NCBI RefSeq assembly: GCF_014284235.1
Contig: NZ_JACOGD010000008.1
Span: 207,802 to 271,801, forward strand
Source of the DNA: Cognatundibacterium curvum
GTDB taxonomy: Bacteria > Pseudomonadota > Gammaproteobacteria > Burkholderiales > Burkholderiaceae_D
Reading direction: 5' to 3'
DNA: 64,000 nt
Shown here piece by piece: positions 25,431-36,920 of this stretch (the stretch's first letter is position 1; each line of letters begins with the position of its first letter). The position numbers were made by a program, and so were the translations under genes. Below the pieces are notes generated by a model. It was not told the origin of the DNA. It made no database searches and saw nothing but the letters and a program-made list of their open reading frames with translations.

Positions 25431-27626
25431 ATGAATGACCAGAACCATCCTGAACAGGATTCCATCGAGGCGAGGGCAACAGCCAACCAACGCCGAGTCA
25501 GCCTTCGCAATCTATTTTTAGACCCAAACAACTTTCGAATCATCCATGAGCCGGATCAAAAGCAAGTATCGGACAATGAAGTAAAAAACCGCGATGTTAT
25601 GCACCGAACGTTGAGACTCGTATGTGGAGATAAAAATCAGGGTATTCAGGATCTAATCGATAGTTTTAAAACAAACGGCTATCTACGTGTTGATCAGATC
25701 CTTGTGAGGGAGTTAGAGGGAGGCAATGGATATGTTGTCGTTGAGGGCAACCGTCGCATCGCTGCTCTCAAGCACTTACAAAATGAATATGAATCCAAGG
25801 GTATCGACTTAGGAAAACTTAACCCAGAAATATTTAGTCAGGTTCCCGTTGTACTTTATGTTGACGCTGACGAAGTTCATCACCTCACACTGATGGCACT
25901 TAAACATATTAGTGGTAATAAAAAATGGGGTGAGTGGAATCAGGCTCAACTTTTAGAGCAACTACATATGATTCACGGCCTTGATGAGGAGGAAATTTGC
26001 AAACGAATCGGCATTAGTAAGGTTGAACTGCGGCGTAGCCTAAGAGCACTCGCTTTAGTAACCGAGTATAAAAAATCTGACTATGGAGATCAATTCAATG
26101 AATCGATATTCCCAATTTTTCGTCATGCGGTTCGTAGTGCTGCGCTTAAAAATTGGCTAGATTGGGAAGATAAAAGCAGACAAATCAACAATAGTATAAA
26201 TCGTGACTTCTTCTTTTCGCTGCTCTCTCGGGAACCGATGGATGAACAAGACGATGACGGTTCCGTGGGCTTCGGTGGTCAATTTAAAGAGCCTGTAATC
26301 ACACGCCGAGACGACATTGATATATTTGCTAAAGTGATTGCTGATCAAAGAGCCCTAGAATATCTAAAAAAGAGCAGGGATCTAAATGGCGCTTACAGGA
26401 GTAGTGATATTGTTTTCAGTGAACGGCAAGAAGCTGCAGTTCGCTCAGTCACTGCCGAAGTGGATACTCTAGCTCAGTTGGCGATTAGTCCTCAGAACGT
26501 ACCGGGACTAGAAAGTGTTCGTGGGAAGCTACAATCAATTATTGAACGTGCCCGTACTTCTGGTCTCGTTGGTGTTGAACAAAAAGCGGTTTTCCGAGAT
26601 CGTGTCGATGCTCATTTCAGCGAAATTCACGTTCAACGCTATCGAGGGTTAGCTGGCCTTGAGATGAAAAAACTTTCCAGAATTAATATTATCGCTGGAA
26701 TTAACAACTCTGGTAAGACTTCGCTACTAGAAGCTATATATCTACTTGCACGCCAGAACGATCTTGACGGCTTGATAGAGGTTATGAGACGGCGAGGTAA
26801 AGTCGCGACAGACCAACTAGATCCAGAATGGATGTTGGAGCAACTCGGCGATGACTCGTTGAGTATCGACGGTATGTTTGATCAACTTCCTGCAGCAGTC
26901 AATATCGAACATCGAATAGAAGAGGACTCCTCTATTGATCGTACTAGATATCTTGGATCCATTGATATTAATTCAAATTTTGGCACAACTACCCTCCACT
27001 CGATAAACCGAATTTATAAGGGACAGGATAGAGAAACCCACGCTGACAGTCTGCGATTGTTGTGCCCGGTTATATTCAGTAGTCCATTCTTTTTCAACGA
27101 ACCTCATCGTTACACAAGTTTTTATCATAAAAGCGTTCAATCGAAAGCACTGCCTGACATTTTCAAATTTTTACAGGAAAACCTAGTGCCAACACTTGAA
27201 GATATCCGCCTAACAGATGAGCGACAACGATTTGTTGTAATCGACCGAAGGTTCAGCTCAGGAGTCGATCTCTCGTGCTATGGAGAGGGGCTGCAGAGAA
27301 TGTTCTTACTCTCATTGCTGTTTGCATCAGCCCAACATGGGATCATGCTCATTGATGAGTTTGAGAATGCACTTCACTACCATTTGATAGAACCTTTCTC
27401 GCGCTTTATATATGATCTTGCAAAAAAATTTAATGTACAAGTATTTCTCACTAGTCATAGTAAGGAATGCATCGATACATTCATCAACGCGATCCCTGAA
27501 TCTGACGATCTCTCATGCCACGCAATTGTGAACACTAACGACGGTATCAGAACACGTGATTTCTCAGGATCTGCGTTTAAAAAATTACTAGAAGCAGGTG
27601 ATGTAGATTTGCGGGGGGCTCAATAA
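25431..27626 (+). CDS. ParB-like domain fused to an OLD/AAA15-type ATPase (putative defence protein)
   Basis: 731 residues in two modules. Residues about 22-150 resemble the ParB/Srx fold, with the box-II-like motif EGNRRIAAL at 105-113; a helix-turn-helix (EEEICKRIGISKVELRRSLRAL) follows at 187-208, then a linker. From 395 an ABC/OLD-type ATPase starts with FSEIHVQRYRGL and Walker A GINNSGKT (423-430). Later come a signature-like CYGEGLQR (616-623), Walker B GIMLIDE (637-643) and a His switch TSHS (674-677). There is no TOPRIM domain in this chain, unlike OLD nucleases. The ribosome site is AAAGGAACC. Base composition is plainly AT-richer than that of its neighbours. The partner starts on its last base. 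A two-component anti-phage or plasmid-exclusion ATPase is the favoured reading; DNA maintenance is the alternative. Confidence 0.8.
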   Translation: MNDQNHPEQDSIEARATANQRRVSLRNLFLDPNNFRIIHEPDQKQVSDNEVKNRDVMHRTLRLVCGDKNQGIQDLIDSFKTNGYLRVDQILVRELEGGNGYVVVEGNRRIAALKHLQNEYESKGIDLGKLNPEIFSQVPVVLYVDADEVHHLTLMALKHISGNKKWGEWNQAQLLEQLHMIHGLDEEEICKRIGISKVELRRSLRALALVTEYKKSDYGDQFNESIFPIFRHAVRSAALKNWLDWEDKSRQINNSINRDFFFSLLSREPMDEQDDDGSVGFGGQFKEPVITRRDDIDIFAKVIADQRALEYLKKSRDLNGAYRSSDIVFSERQEAAVRSVTAEVDTLAQLAISPQNVPGLESVRGKLQSIIERARTSGLVGVEQKAVFRDRVDAHFSEIHVQRYRGLAGLEMKKLSRINIIAGINNSGKTSLLEAIYLLARQNDLDGLIEVMRRRGKVATDQLDPEWMLEQLGDDSLSIDGMFDQLPAAVNIEHRIEEDSSIDRTRYLGSIDINSNFGTTTLHSINRIYKGQDRETHADSLRLLCPVIFSSPFFFNEPHRYTSFYHKSVQSKALPDIFKFLQENLVPTLEDIRLTDERQRFVVIDRRFSSGVDLSCYGEGLQRMFLLSLLFASAQHGIMLIDEFENALHYHLIEPFSRFIYDLAKKFNVQVFLTSHSKECIDTFINAIPESDDLSCHAIVNTNDGIRTRDFSGSAFKKLLEAGDVDLRGAQ

Positions 27627-28507
27627 TGACTAGCTGGTCTAACGTACACCTAATGTTTTGTGAGGGTGCGCATGATGCAGCAGCCATAAAATTGCTGCTA
27701 AGAAAATCTCTTGGTTTCAGCCAAGAATCATTGAAAGTCTCGGATTTCCCCTATCCAGTTTCCAACGTAATTAAACAGAGTTTTAAAACACGAGCATCTG
27801 AAGACTTGCGTCTAGATTTGGCTAAAAAATTTTTCCTTCCTGATTTCGTAGTTTCCAGAGACAGTGTACTAGTTATGATTTTCAACTATGGTGGTTCGAA
27901 TCGATCCCAACATATGACCCCATTTTTGGAGAATGTATTTACATTACTCAATGCGCCTGAATTTTCAACTTCTGCCAATTCTAATGTTGAAGTGAGGTTT
28001 TCTTACACAGTCTTCGCAGACGCTGATGACATTGGAATTGTTCGGGCGCGAGAAAGAATTAGCTCAGAATTTGGTCAAATCAATAGCAGCCCTTGGCTTA
28101 CTAGAACATGGACTGCAATTGAAAATACAAAAGCAGTTATGCAGCCGAGTGTTTTTGGCCCAGTCGCAGCCTATATCTGGAGTAAGTGGGCTGAGGACAA
28201 CGGAACGCTTGAAGACTGTCTATTGGAATGCTTTGTAGGACGCGACAGATTTGATACTACGCTAGAGTTTATTGATTCTCGATTTAACTGGACTCCAGGT
28301 GAGGATGCTACATCCGATGAAATATGCGCAACCGCCTCAAAAAGACTTAAGGCTGCATTCTGTGTTGAAGGTCAATACAAAAAACCTGGCGGTAGTCTTA
28401 GCGTAATTTTGGATCAGGGAGAATTACTAAACCTCGACTCTTTTGGTAGGTCCAATGCAATTCAAGATTGCTTGAGATTTTTGAATACATGGCTTGTAGT
28501 GACTTAG
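27626..28507 (+). CDS. TOPRIM-like partner protein of the ParB-ATPase
   Basis: 293 residues with no strong family signature by eye. Two acidic motifs fit a TOPRIM or DUF4435/DUF3226-like metal site: LMFCEGAHDAAAIKLLL at residues 9-25 (E13 and D17, compare E-G-x-x-D) and FADADDIGIVRARE at 130-143 (D-x-D, compare the TOPRIM DxD). Between them lies NYGGSNR at 87-93. The C-terminal half contains TAIENTKAVMQPSVFGPVAAY and a helical tail. It would be the nuclease or effector released by the ATPase. Its start overlaps the ATPase stop (TAATG) behind a GGGGGG stretch, so the two are translationally coupled. It has the same AT-rich composition as the ATPase gene. The TOPRIM assignment is an inference from motif spacing. 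Confidence 0.72.
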   Translation: MTSWSNVHLMFCEGAHDAAAIKLLLRKSLGFSQESLKVSDFPYPVSNVIKQSFKTRASEDLRLDLAKKFFLPDFVVSRDSVLVMIFNYGGSNRSQHMTPFLENVFTLLNAPEFSTSANSNVEVRFSYTVFADADDIGIVRARERISSEFGQINSSPWLTRTWTAIENTKAVMQPSVFGPVAAYIWSKWAEDNGTLEDCLLECFVGRDRFDTTLEFIDSRFNWTPGEDATSDEICATASKRLKAAFCVEGQYKKPGGSLSVILDQGELLNLDSFGRSNAIQDCLRFLNTWLVVT

Positions 28508-28642
28508 AGTTAGCGCCAACTCATCAATTATTTGATTGGATGTAAATTCCAGCGCTCACTACGCTCTTTTTAATCTCAAATCAATGAGGCAAAACCATAT
28601 AGCCATGAAATAACCTTTAATAAACAGATACTACAGCCGTGC

Positions 28643-29509
28643 TCAATACACGCCAGGCTCACCCTCAGGACGGGTCTTGAAACGTTTGTGTGCCCAGAAG
28701 TATTCGGAGGGGGCTTTCAATACTTCCTGTTCGATGAACGCATTCATTTCGCGGGTGGCGGATGCCAGATCACCGGATGGATAATTTTCCCAAGGGCGAT
28801 GGAAAGTGACTTTCCAGCCCTGATAATCAGGCAGCATAGTGGCGATCACAGGCACAACTTTGGCGTTAGTGGACGCAGCTAAACGCGGCAGTGCAGTCAG
28901 GGTTGCGGCGGGGATACCGAAGAAGGGGATGAAGTCAGCATTCTTCACGCCGAAATCCATATCCGGCAACATAAAGTAAGGCAGGCCTTCATTGCTCATA
29001 GCACGGATAATCGGCTTGACGCCTTCAGCGCGCGAAAACAGCTTGACCGGACGGAAGCGCGAGCGGCCTTTGCGCAAAGCCTGATCAAATACTTTATTGC
29101 GCTGCTCGGTATAAATCGAACACAGTGAAGACTCCAGCATCACAGCGACACCAGCCACATCCAGACACACAAAATGCGGGCACATGAGTATGGTCGGGCC
29201 GGACTGTATCACGTCCAGCGGCACTGCTGGCTCAACCTGAATCAGGCGCTTCAGACGGGCTTCAGAAGCCCACCACAAAATGCCGCGTTCGAACACGCTG
29301 CGTGCATACATTTGAAAATGCTGCTTCGCGATCTGATGACGTTCCTGCTCGCTTAAGTGCGGCAGACATAAGCGTAAATTGGTCAGCGCGATATGGCGCC
29401 GTTTGCGCAGCAATCCAAACAGTAAACTGCCGACAGCTTCCCCTAATCTTCCTAAAACCGGCAGCGGCAACCAGTGCAACAACCACATCAGCACCAGCAC
29501 GGCTCTCAT
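28643..29509 (-). CDS. lpxL: Lipid A biosynthesis lauroyl/myristoyl acyltransferase (LpxL/HtrB type)
   Basis: Inner-membrane enzyme adding a secondary acyl chain to lipid A. The 288-residue sequence has an N-terminal membrane anchor (residues 1-25), NLRLCLPHLSEQER, and the acyltransferase motif HFVCLDVAGVAV (H-x4-D). Then follow DMDFGVKNADFIPFFGIPAATLTALPRLAA (substrate and catalytic loop) and WAHKRFKTRPEGEPGVY at the C-terminus. Its start overlaps the stop of a second acyltransferase by 4 bp (ATGA), so the two are translated together. Which acyl chain each adds cannot be read from the sequence. Confidence 0.9.
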   Translation of the reverse strand: MRAVLVLMWLLHWLPLPVLGRLGEAVGSLLFGLLRKRRHIALTNLRLCLPHLSEQERHQIAKQHFQMYARSVFERGILWWASEARLKRLIQVEPAVPLDVIQSGPTILMCPHFVCLDVAGVAVMLESSLCSIYTEQRNKVFDQALRKGRSRFRPVKLFSRAEGVKPIIRAMSNEGLPYFMLPDMDFGVKNADFIPFFGIPAATLTALPRLAASTNAKVVPVIATMLPDYQGWKVTFHRPWENYPSGDLASATREMNAFIEQEVLKAPSEYFWAHKRFKTRPEGEPGVY

Positions 29510-30363
29510 GCAGACTCCTGTTTATCTGCATCCGGTGCGGCCACGCCATCGGGCTGTTTGTAGCGGTTGTAACTCCAGAAGTACTGCGCCGGCGAACGTG
29601 CAATCAGTTTTTCCATGGCGCGGTTAATCGCTGCTGCCTGCGCTGCGGTATCGCCATCCAGATTTTCTTCAAACGGGACAAAACGCACGATATAGCCTTT
29701 ACCGGCTGGCAGCCGTTCGGCATAGGTCAGGATAATCGGCGCGCCATTCATGCTGTGCAGTTTGGCTGACAGGGTCATGGTGTAAGCCGGCTTACCGAAA
29801 AAGCGTGCCCACACGCCCTCTCCTTCCTGTGGCACCTGATCCGGCAGCAGGCCTATCGCTTCGCCTTTTTTGAGCGCTTTGGCCATGATGCGCACGCCGG
29901 ACAAATTGGCCGGAGCGAGTAGCAGATTGTCACGTGCCCGCGCATCCTCGATCAGCGGCTTCAGCGCTGCTTTACGCGGTGGCCGGTACATCACGGTCAG
30001 ACGGGTACGCTCTGCAATCATTTGCGCCACGATTTCAAAACAGCCCAGATGCGGCGTTAAAAAAATCACGCCTTTTTTTGCATCCAGCGCCTGCTGCACC
30101 AGTTCCCAGTTTTCCAGCGTGGCGGTTTTCAGCACCCGCTCAGGACGCGCGCACCAGATAAAAGGTAGTTCAGCGATGTTCTTACCGGCTTCGCGCACCG
30201 CATGCCAGCGTTGATCAGAAAAACCGGCCCGCTGCAGGTTTTCCTGCAGGCGGCGGCGATAAGAACCAGACAGTAAATACACCAGACAGCCAAGCAAGGC
30301 GCCGCCTGCATGCAGTATAGGTAAAGGGAAACGGGAGAGAAATCGGAATAAATGGACAAGCAT
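29506..30363 (-). CDS. Second late lipid A acyltransferase (LpxL/LpxM-like)
   Basis: 285 residues of the same family as the gene just downstream. An N-terminal hydrophobic anchor (LVHLFRFLSRFPLPIL) is followed by TPHLGCFEIVAQ (H-x4-E), MYRPPRKAALKPLIEDAR, LLPDQVPQEGEGVWARFFG and YFWSYNRYKQPDG. The H-x4-E motif instead of H-x4-D suggests a different acceptor or acyl donor from its neighbour. ATG 30363 is preferred over TTG 30375 because it gives the usual family N-terminus. Head of a two-gene leftward operon, divergent from metK. Confidence 0.87.
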   Translation of the reverse strand: MLVHLFRFLSRFPLPILHAGGALLGCLVYLLSGSYRRRLQENLQRAGFSDQRWHAVREAGKNIAELPFIWCARPERVLKTATLENWELVQQALDAKKGVIFLTPHLGCFEIVAQMIAERTRLTVMYRPPRKAALKPLIEDARARDNLLLAPANLSGVRIMAKALKKGEAIGLLPDQVPQEGEGVWARFFGKPAYTMTLSAKLHSMNGAPIILTYAERLPAGKGYIVRFVPFEENLDGDTAAQAAAINRAMEKLIARSPAQYFWSYNRYKQPDGVAAPDADKQESA

Positions 30364-30523
30364 GACGCCGCGCAAGAATCAATGAAAAATGGAGGGGTAT
30401 TCGACATAGATGCGCCGAAAGGCGTAAAATATCATACATTGGCTGGCTGATGGACGATCCTCAGCAAGCTGACCGCCGAGTTAACAGACAACTTGCGAGG
30501 CGGTATACAAGTTCCGCTAAAGC

Positions 30524-30584
30524 GTCGCAGGTTCTATTTTCGACTGCGGCACATTTTTTCGGTCAATTTTTATAGGAGCCTGCG
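30524..30584 (+). promoter_or_regulatory. Candidate attenuator or switch in the metK leader
   Basis: CGCAGGTTC (30526-30534) can pair with CTGCGGC at 30544-30550 to form a hairpin followed by ACATTTTTT. It can also pair over nine positions with GAGCCTGCG at 30576-30584, which contains the Shine-Dalgarno sequence and touches the metK ATG. The two folds exclude each other. It does not match SAM-I, SAM-II or SAM/SAH consensus sequences known to me. Confidence 0.5.
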
Positions 30585-31766
30585 ATGGCGAATGACTTCC
30601 TTTTTACCTCTGAATCCGTGTCCGAAGGACATCCGGACAAGGTTGCAGATCAGATTTCCGATGCGATTCTGGATGCAATCCTCGAACAAGACCCTTACTC
30701 CCGCGTTGCAGCTGAAACCCTGACCAATACCGGTCTGGTGGTGCTGGCCGGTGAGATCACGACGCAAGCCAATGTGGATTACATCCAGGTGGCACGCGAT
30801 ACCATCAAGCGCATAGGCTACGACAATACAGAATACGGTATTGATCACAAAGGCTGCGCGGTGCTGGTCGCGTATGACAAACAATCAAATGACATCGCGC
30901 AGGGCGTGGATCGCGCCAGCGATGACTACCTGAACATCGGCGCCGGTGATCAGGGTCTGATGTTTGGTTACGCTTGCGATGAAACACCGGAGCTGATGCC
31001 AGCGCCGATTTACTATGCACACCGTCTGGTTGAGCGTCAGGCACAATTGCGTAAAGATGGCCGCCTGCCTTTCCTGCGTCCGGATGCGAAATCCCAGGTC
31101 ACCATGCGCTATGTCGATGGCAAGCCACACAGCATAGATACCGTCGTGCTGTCAACACAGCATAGCCCGGACCAAAGCGAAACATCCACCAAGATGAAGC
31201 AATCCTTCATCGATGCGGTGATCGAGGAAATCATTAAACCTGTGCTGCCTAAAGAATGGCTGCAGGATACCAAGTACCTGATTAATCCTACCGGTCGCTT
31301 TGTGATCGGCGGTCCGCAAGGCGATTGCGGTCTGACTGGCCGTAAAATCATCGTCGATACTTACGGCGGTGCCTGCCCGCATGGCGGCGGCGCATTCTCC
31401 GGTAAAGATCCGACGAAAGTGGATCGTTCCGCTGCGTATGCTGCACGTTATGTGGCAAAGAATATCGTGGCAGCGGGTCTGGCGCGTCAATGCCAGATTC
31501 AGGTGGCGTATGCGATTGGCGTGGCACGTCCTATGAATGTCACGGTCTATACCGAAGGTACCGGCGTGATCCCGGATGATCAGATCGCAGCATTGGTCAA
31601 TGAACATTTTGACCTGCGCCCGAAAGGCATTATCCAGATGCTGGATCTGTTACGTCCGATTTACTCCAAGACTGCGGCCTACGGCCATTTTGGCCGCGAA
31701 GAGCCGGAATTCAGCTGGGAACGTACCGACAAAGCCGCTATCCTGCGCGCCGCAGCCGGTCTGTAA
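30585..31766 (+). CDS. metK: S-adenosylmethionine synthetase
   Basis: Forms SAM from methionine and ATP; homotetramer in the cytosol. 393 residues with [24 protein letters not shown] at the N-terminus (ATP and metal-binding His/Asp), [16 protein letters not shown], the conserved hexapeptide GAGDQG region and the P-loop-like [19 protein letters not shown]. The ATG follows TAGGAGCCTGCG. Together with ahcY, metF and metC elsewhere in this window it covers most of the methionine/SAM cycle. A 60-nt leader with two competing folds lies upstream. Confidence 0.97.
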   Translation: MANDFLFTSESVSEGHPDKVADQISDAILDAILEQDPYSRVAAETLTNTGLVVLAGEITTQANVDYIQVARDTIKRIGYDNTEYGIDHKGCAVLVAYDKQSNDIAQGVDRASDDYLNIGAGDQGLMFGYACDETPELMPAPIYYAHRLVERQAQLRKDGRLPFLRPDAKSQVTMRYVDGKPHSIDTVVLSTQHSPDQSETSTKMKQSFIDAVIEEIIKPVLPKEWLQDTKYLINPTGRFVIGGPQGDCGLTGRKIIVDTYGGACPHGGGAFSGKDPTKVDRSAAYAARYVAKNIVAAGLARQCQIQVAYAIGVARPMNVTVYTEGTGVIPDDQIAALVNEHFDLRPKGIIQMLDLLRPIYSKTAAYGHFGREEPEFSWERTDKAAILRAAAGL

Positions 31767-31793
31767 TTACGTCATGAAGGAGCCCGCGTCACA

Positions 31794-32735
31794 ATGCTTG
31801 TGCAGTATCGTTTGAACACAGTATCGCTGACGCGCTCCGCTTTTTGCTCATGCCTGCTGGCTGCTACAGCCATGCAGGCGGCTCTGACCACTACGCATAC
31901 CTATGCGGCGACGCCAGCAGCAAATGCCACCCCAACCAAAACAGCCAAACCGGTCACTGACTGGTGCCCGGCTTTAACTGCCAGACTTCCCAAAGTATCC
32001 GTCGCTGACTGCCGCAATGCGCAGCTCAAACCAACCGGTGTGAATTCGCTCAATGGTTTTCCGGTATTGTTCCGTGATATGCCAGCCGATGCGCGACACC
32101 CTGGCGCGATACGTGTGCTGTTATTGGGCGGGATACATGGCGATGAACAAACCGCATCATCTATCGTCTTCAAATGGATGGAGCTGTTACAGCGTCCCGG
32201 TGCAGCGGAATTTAACTGGCGCGTCGCACCTGTCGTCAATCCGGATGGTTTGCTGGCGGCTAAGCCTAAACGCGTCAATGCGCGTGGCATTGATCTGAAC
32301 CGCAACTTCCCGACCCCGGACTGGGAAAAAGAAGCGCCTGCTTACTGGGCCCGTGTGACGCGTAAAGATCCACGCCGTTTCCCGGGTAAAAAACCGGTCT
32401 CTGAACCGGAAAGCCGCTGGGTCTATGACACCATAGAACGCTACAAACCCGATGTGATTATTTCGGTGCACGCACCTTTCGGCGTACTCGATTTTGATGG
32501 CCCGACTGATCCGCCTACCCGCTTTGGCAGGCTGGTGTATAACCGCGTCGGCATTTACCCTGGCTCACTCGGAAATTACAGCGGCATACACAAAGATATT
32601 CCTGTAGTGACCATAGAGCTGCCACATGCTCTGACCATGCCATCAGATGCAGAAGTTCAGCGTATCTGGACCGATATGCAAAAATGGATACGCCAGCATA
32701 TCGCTGCGCCACTCAAAACTGCTGGCAAATCCTGA
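31794..32735 (+). CDS. Exported M14-family zinc carboxypeptidase (murein peptide amidase-like)
   Basis: A 313-residue metallopeptidase. After a signal peptide (hydrophobic core, likely cleavage after TYA near residue 40) the M14 zinc motif appears as LGGIHGDEQTAS (H-x2-E). NPDGLLAAK, the RGIDLNRNFP substrate loop, SVHAPFGVLDFDG (third zinc His) and VVTIELPHAL (catalytic Glu) follow. This arrangement is like MpaA-type amidases that trim peptidoglycan peptides, but a general carboxypeptidase is possible. AAGGAGCC precedes the ATG. It starts 27 bp after metK, yet has no link in function; it begins a series of exported hydrolases. Confidence 0.85.
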   Translation: MLVQYRLNTVSLTRSAFCSCLLAATAMQAALTTTHTYAATPAANATPTKTAKPVTDWCPALTARLPKVSVADCRNAQLKPTGVNSLNGFPVLFRDMPADARHPGAIRVLLLGGIHGDEQTASSIVFKWMELLQRPGAAEFNWRVAPVVNPDGLLAAKPKRVNARGIDLNRNFPTPDWEKEAPAYWARVTRKDPRRFPGKKPVSEPESRWVYDTIERYKPDVIISVHAPFGVLDFDGPTDPPTRFGRLVYNRVGIYPGSLGNYSGIHKDIPVVTIELPHALTMPSDAEVQRIWTDMQKWIRQHIAAPLKTAGKS

Positions 32736-35196
<2,461 letters not shown>

Positions 35197-35224
35197 TTCC
35201 TGACTCAAGTCACACTTACAATTT

Positions 35225-35253
35225 TCCCGCTCCCACCGGAGCGGGATTTTTTT
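35225..35253 (+). terminator. Terminator after the M4 protease
   Basis: TCCCGCTCC, loop CACC, GGAGCGGGA: a perfect 9-bp stem followed by seven T. Confidence 0.95.
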
Positions 35254-35295
35254 CGCCCGTGTTTCAGCTACGCTCACTTTTCTATGGAGTTGATC

Positions 35296-36870
35296 ATGCA
35301 AAAACGAATTTCTTCCCTGTTGATATCCAGTCTGTTTGCCCTGCTCAGTAATCAGGCTTACGCCGCCGAAGATAAAGTCTGGATTTCTATCGGCGACAAG
35401 GCTTTACAGCAATTACAAAAACTGGCGCCAGCCACCGTGATTCAACAATCCAGCATGGTGCTGGCCGCGCCCGCCAATAGCCTGAATAAGCAAGCTGCGC
35501 AGGAAGAGCAAGTCCATCTGGTACAAGTCAGTCAGGATCAGATGCTGCGTTTGTCCGATGCCATACATCATGAACTGAAACGCTGCGGCGGCTTCATGTT
35601 CCACCGCGATCTGAACAGCGCAAAAACCAGCCTCAGCAAACTCTCAGCTCAAAGTAAAGCTGGACTGGCGGCACTCGCCGCACCCTCGTATACCATCGAT
35701 AATCAGTCCGTCGTGACACCAATGCTGACGCAAATGCAGGCTACCAATATCGGTCAGACTATCGTCGATTTTTCCGCCTTTGCCAACCGCTACTACACCA
35801 CCAATAATGGTGTGAATGCCTCCAACTGGCTCAAGCAGAAATGGACTAGTATAGCCAGCGGCCGTAGCGATATCACGGTCGAACAATTCACCCACGCAGG
35901 CTGGGCGCAGAAATCGGTCATTCTGACCATTAAAGGCAGCGACAACAGTGCTGAAGTCGTGGTTCTGGGCGCACATCTGGACTCCATCAATACCAAGGGG
36001 ACCACAGAAACCACCAAGGCTCCGGGCGCGGATGATGATGCATCCGGCATCGCCAGCCTGACCGAAATCCTGCGTGTGATGGTGGCCAATAATTACAAGC
36101 CACGCCGCACGATTAAACTCATGGGCTATTCGGCTGAAGAAGTCGGTTTGCGCGGTTCGCAGGATATCGCCAAGAGCTACAAAGCAGCCAATACCAATGT
36201 GGTTGGTGTGATGCAGCTGGATATGACGAATTACAAGGGCTCACCGCAAGACATCTATCTGTACACCGACTATACCAATGCAGCACAAAATCAGTTTGTC
36301 GCCAATCTGATCACCACCTATCAGCCCAGCCTGACCATAGGCTACGATAAGTGCGGCTATGGCTGCTCGGATCACGCCTCATGGAATGCGCAAGGCTATG
36401 CGGCATCCATGCCTTTCGAAACCGCATTCAATCAGGATAACCCTTACATTCACACTGAAAACGATACCTTCGCCAACAGTGGCGGACAGGCGAATCACTC
36501 ACTGAAATTTGCACGTCTGGGTTTGTCGTTTGCCGTGGAACTGGGTAGCGATGGACCAGCCACACCGGGCAAACCACCCGTCACGGACAGCTACAGCGGC
36601 AGCCTGACGCAAAATCAGACTAAGAGCTTTGGTCCCTTCAAAACCGCCTCAGGCAGCGTGACAGTAGCGACCACAGGTACTGGCGATGTGGATTTGTATG
36701 CACGTAAATCCAGCGTGCCAACCACTACGACCTATGACTGCAAATCCGATGGTTCAACTGCGACGGAAAGCTGCAGCCTGAACCAGAGCGCTAACGGTGA
36801 TGTCTATGTTTTACTCAAGGGTTATACCGCTTCCAGCTATAGCCTGAAAGTCACTTATACACCGCAATAA
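35296..36870 (+). CDS. Secreted M28-family leucyl aminopeptidase with PPC domain
   Basis: A 524-residue exported dizinc aminopeptidase like the Vibrio proteolyticus enzyme. The signal peptide ends AYA|AEDK, a propeptide reaches about residue 120, and the catalytic domain follows. Zinc ligands and the general base are His in LGAHLDSI, bridging Asp in GADDDASGIA, Glu-Glu in YSAEEVGLRGS, Asp in QLDMTNYKG and His in YIHTENDTF. A disulfide-like CGYGCSDHASW is present. The last 100 residues are a PPC domain very like that of the M4 protease upstream. ATG 35296 is chosen over ATG 35284 because GGAG lies 7 bp before it. The two enzymes probably degrade extracellular protein in sequence. Confidence 0.93.
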   Translation: MQKRISSLLISSLFALLSNQAYAAEDKVWISIGDKALQQLQKLAPATVIQQSSMVLAAPANSLNKQAAQEEQVHLVQVSQDQMLRLSDAIHHELKRCGGFMFHRDLNSAKTSLSKLSAQSKAGLAALAAPSYTIDNQSVVTPMLTQMQATNIGQTIVDFSAFANRYYTTNNGVNASNWLKQKWTSIASGRSDITVEQFTHAGWAQKSVILTIKGSDNSAEVVVLGAHLDSINTKGTTETTKAPGADDDASGIASLTEILRVMVANNYKPRRTIKLMGYSAEEVGLRGSQDIAKSYKAANTNVVGVMQLDMTNYKGSPQDIYLYTDYTNAAQNQFVANLITTYQPSLTIGYDKCGYGCSDHASWNAQGYAASMPFETAFNQDNPYIHTENDTFANSGGQANHSLKFARLGLSFAVELGSDGPATPGKPPVTDSYSGSLTQNQTKSFGPFKTASGSVTVATTGTGDVDLYARKSSVPTTTTYDCKSDGSTATESCSLNQSANGDVYVLLKGYTASSYSLKVTYTPQ

Positions 36871-36920
36871 GCGTATCTGGCTGTACGTTCAATGCAGTGT
36901 CATGCGCTGCCTGAATAAAG

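Noticed and set aside
25431..28507. Direct naming of the island pair as PARIS (AriAB) or Gabija
   Set aside because: The ATPase has an extra ParB/HTH module and no helicase partner is present; the TOPRIM-like protein cannot be matched to DUF4435 by eye. Only a similarity of logic is claimed.
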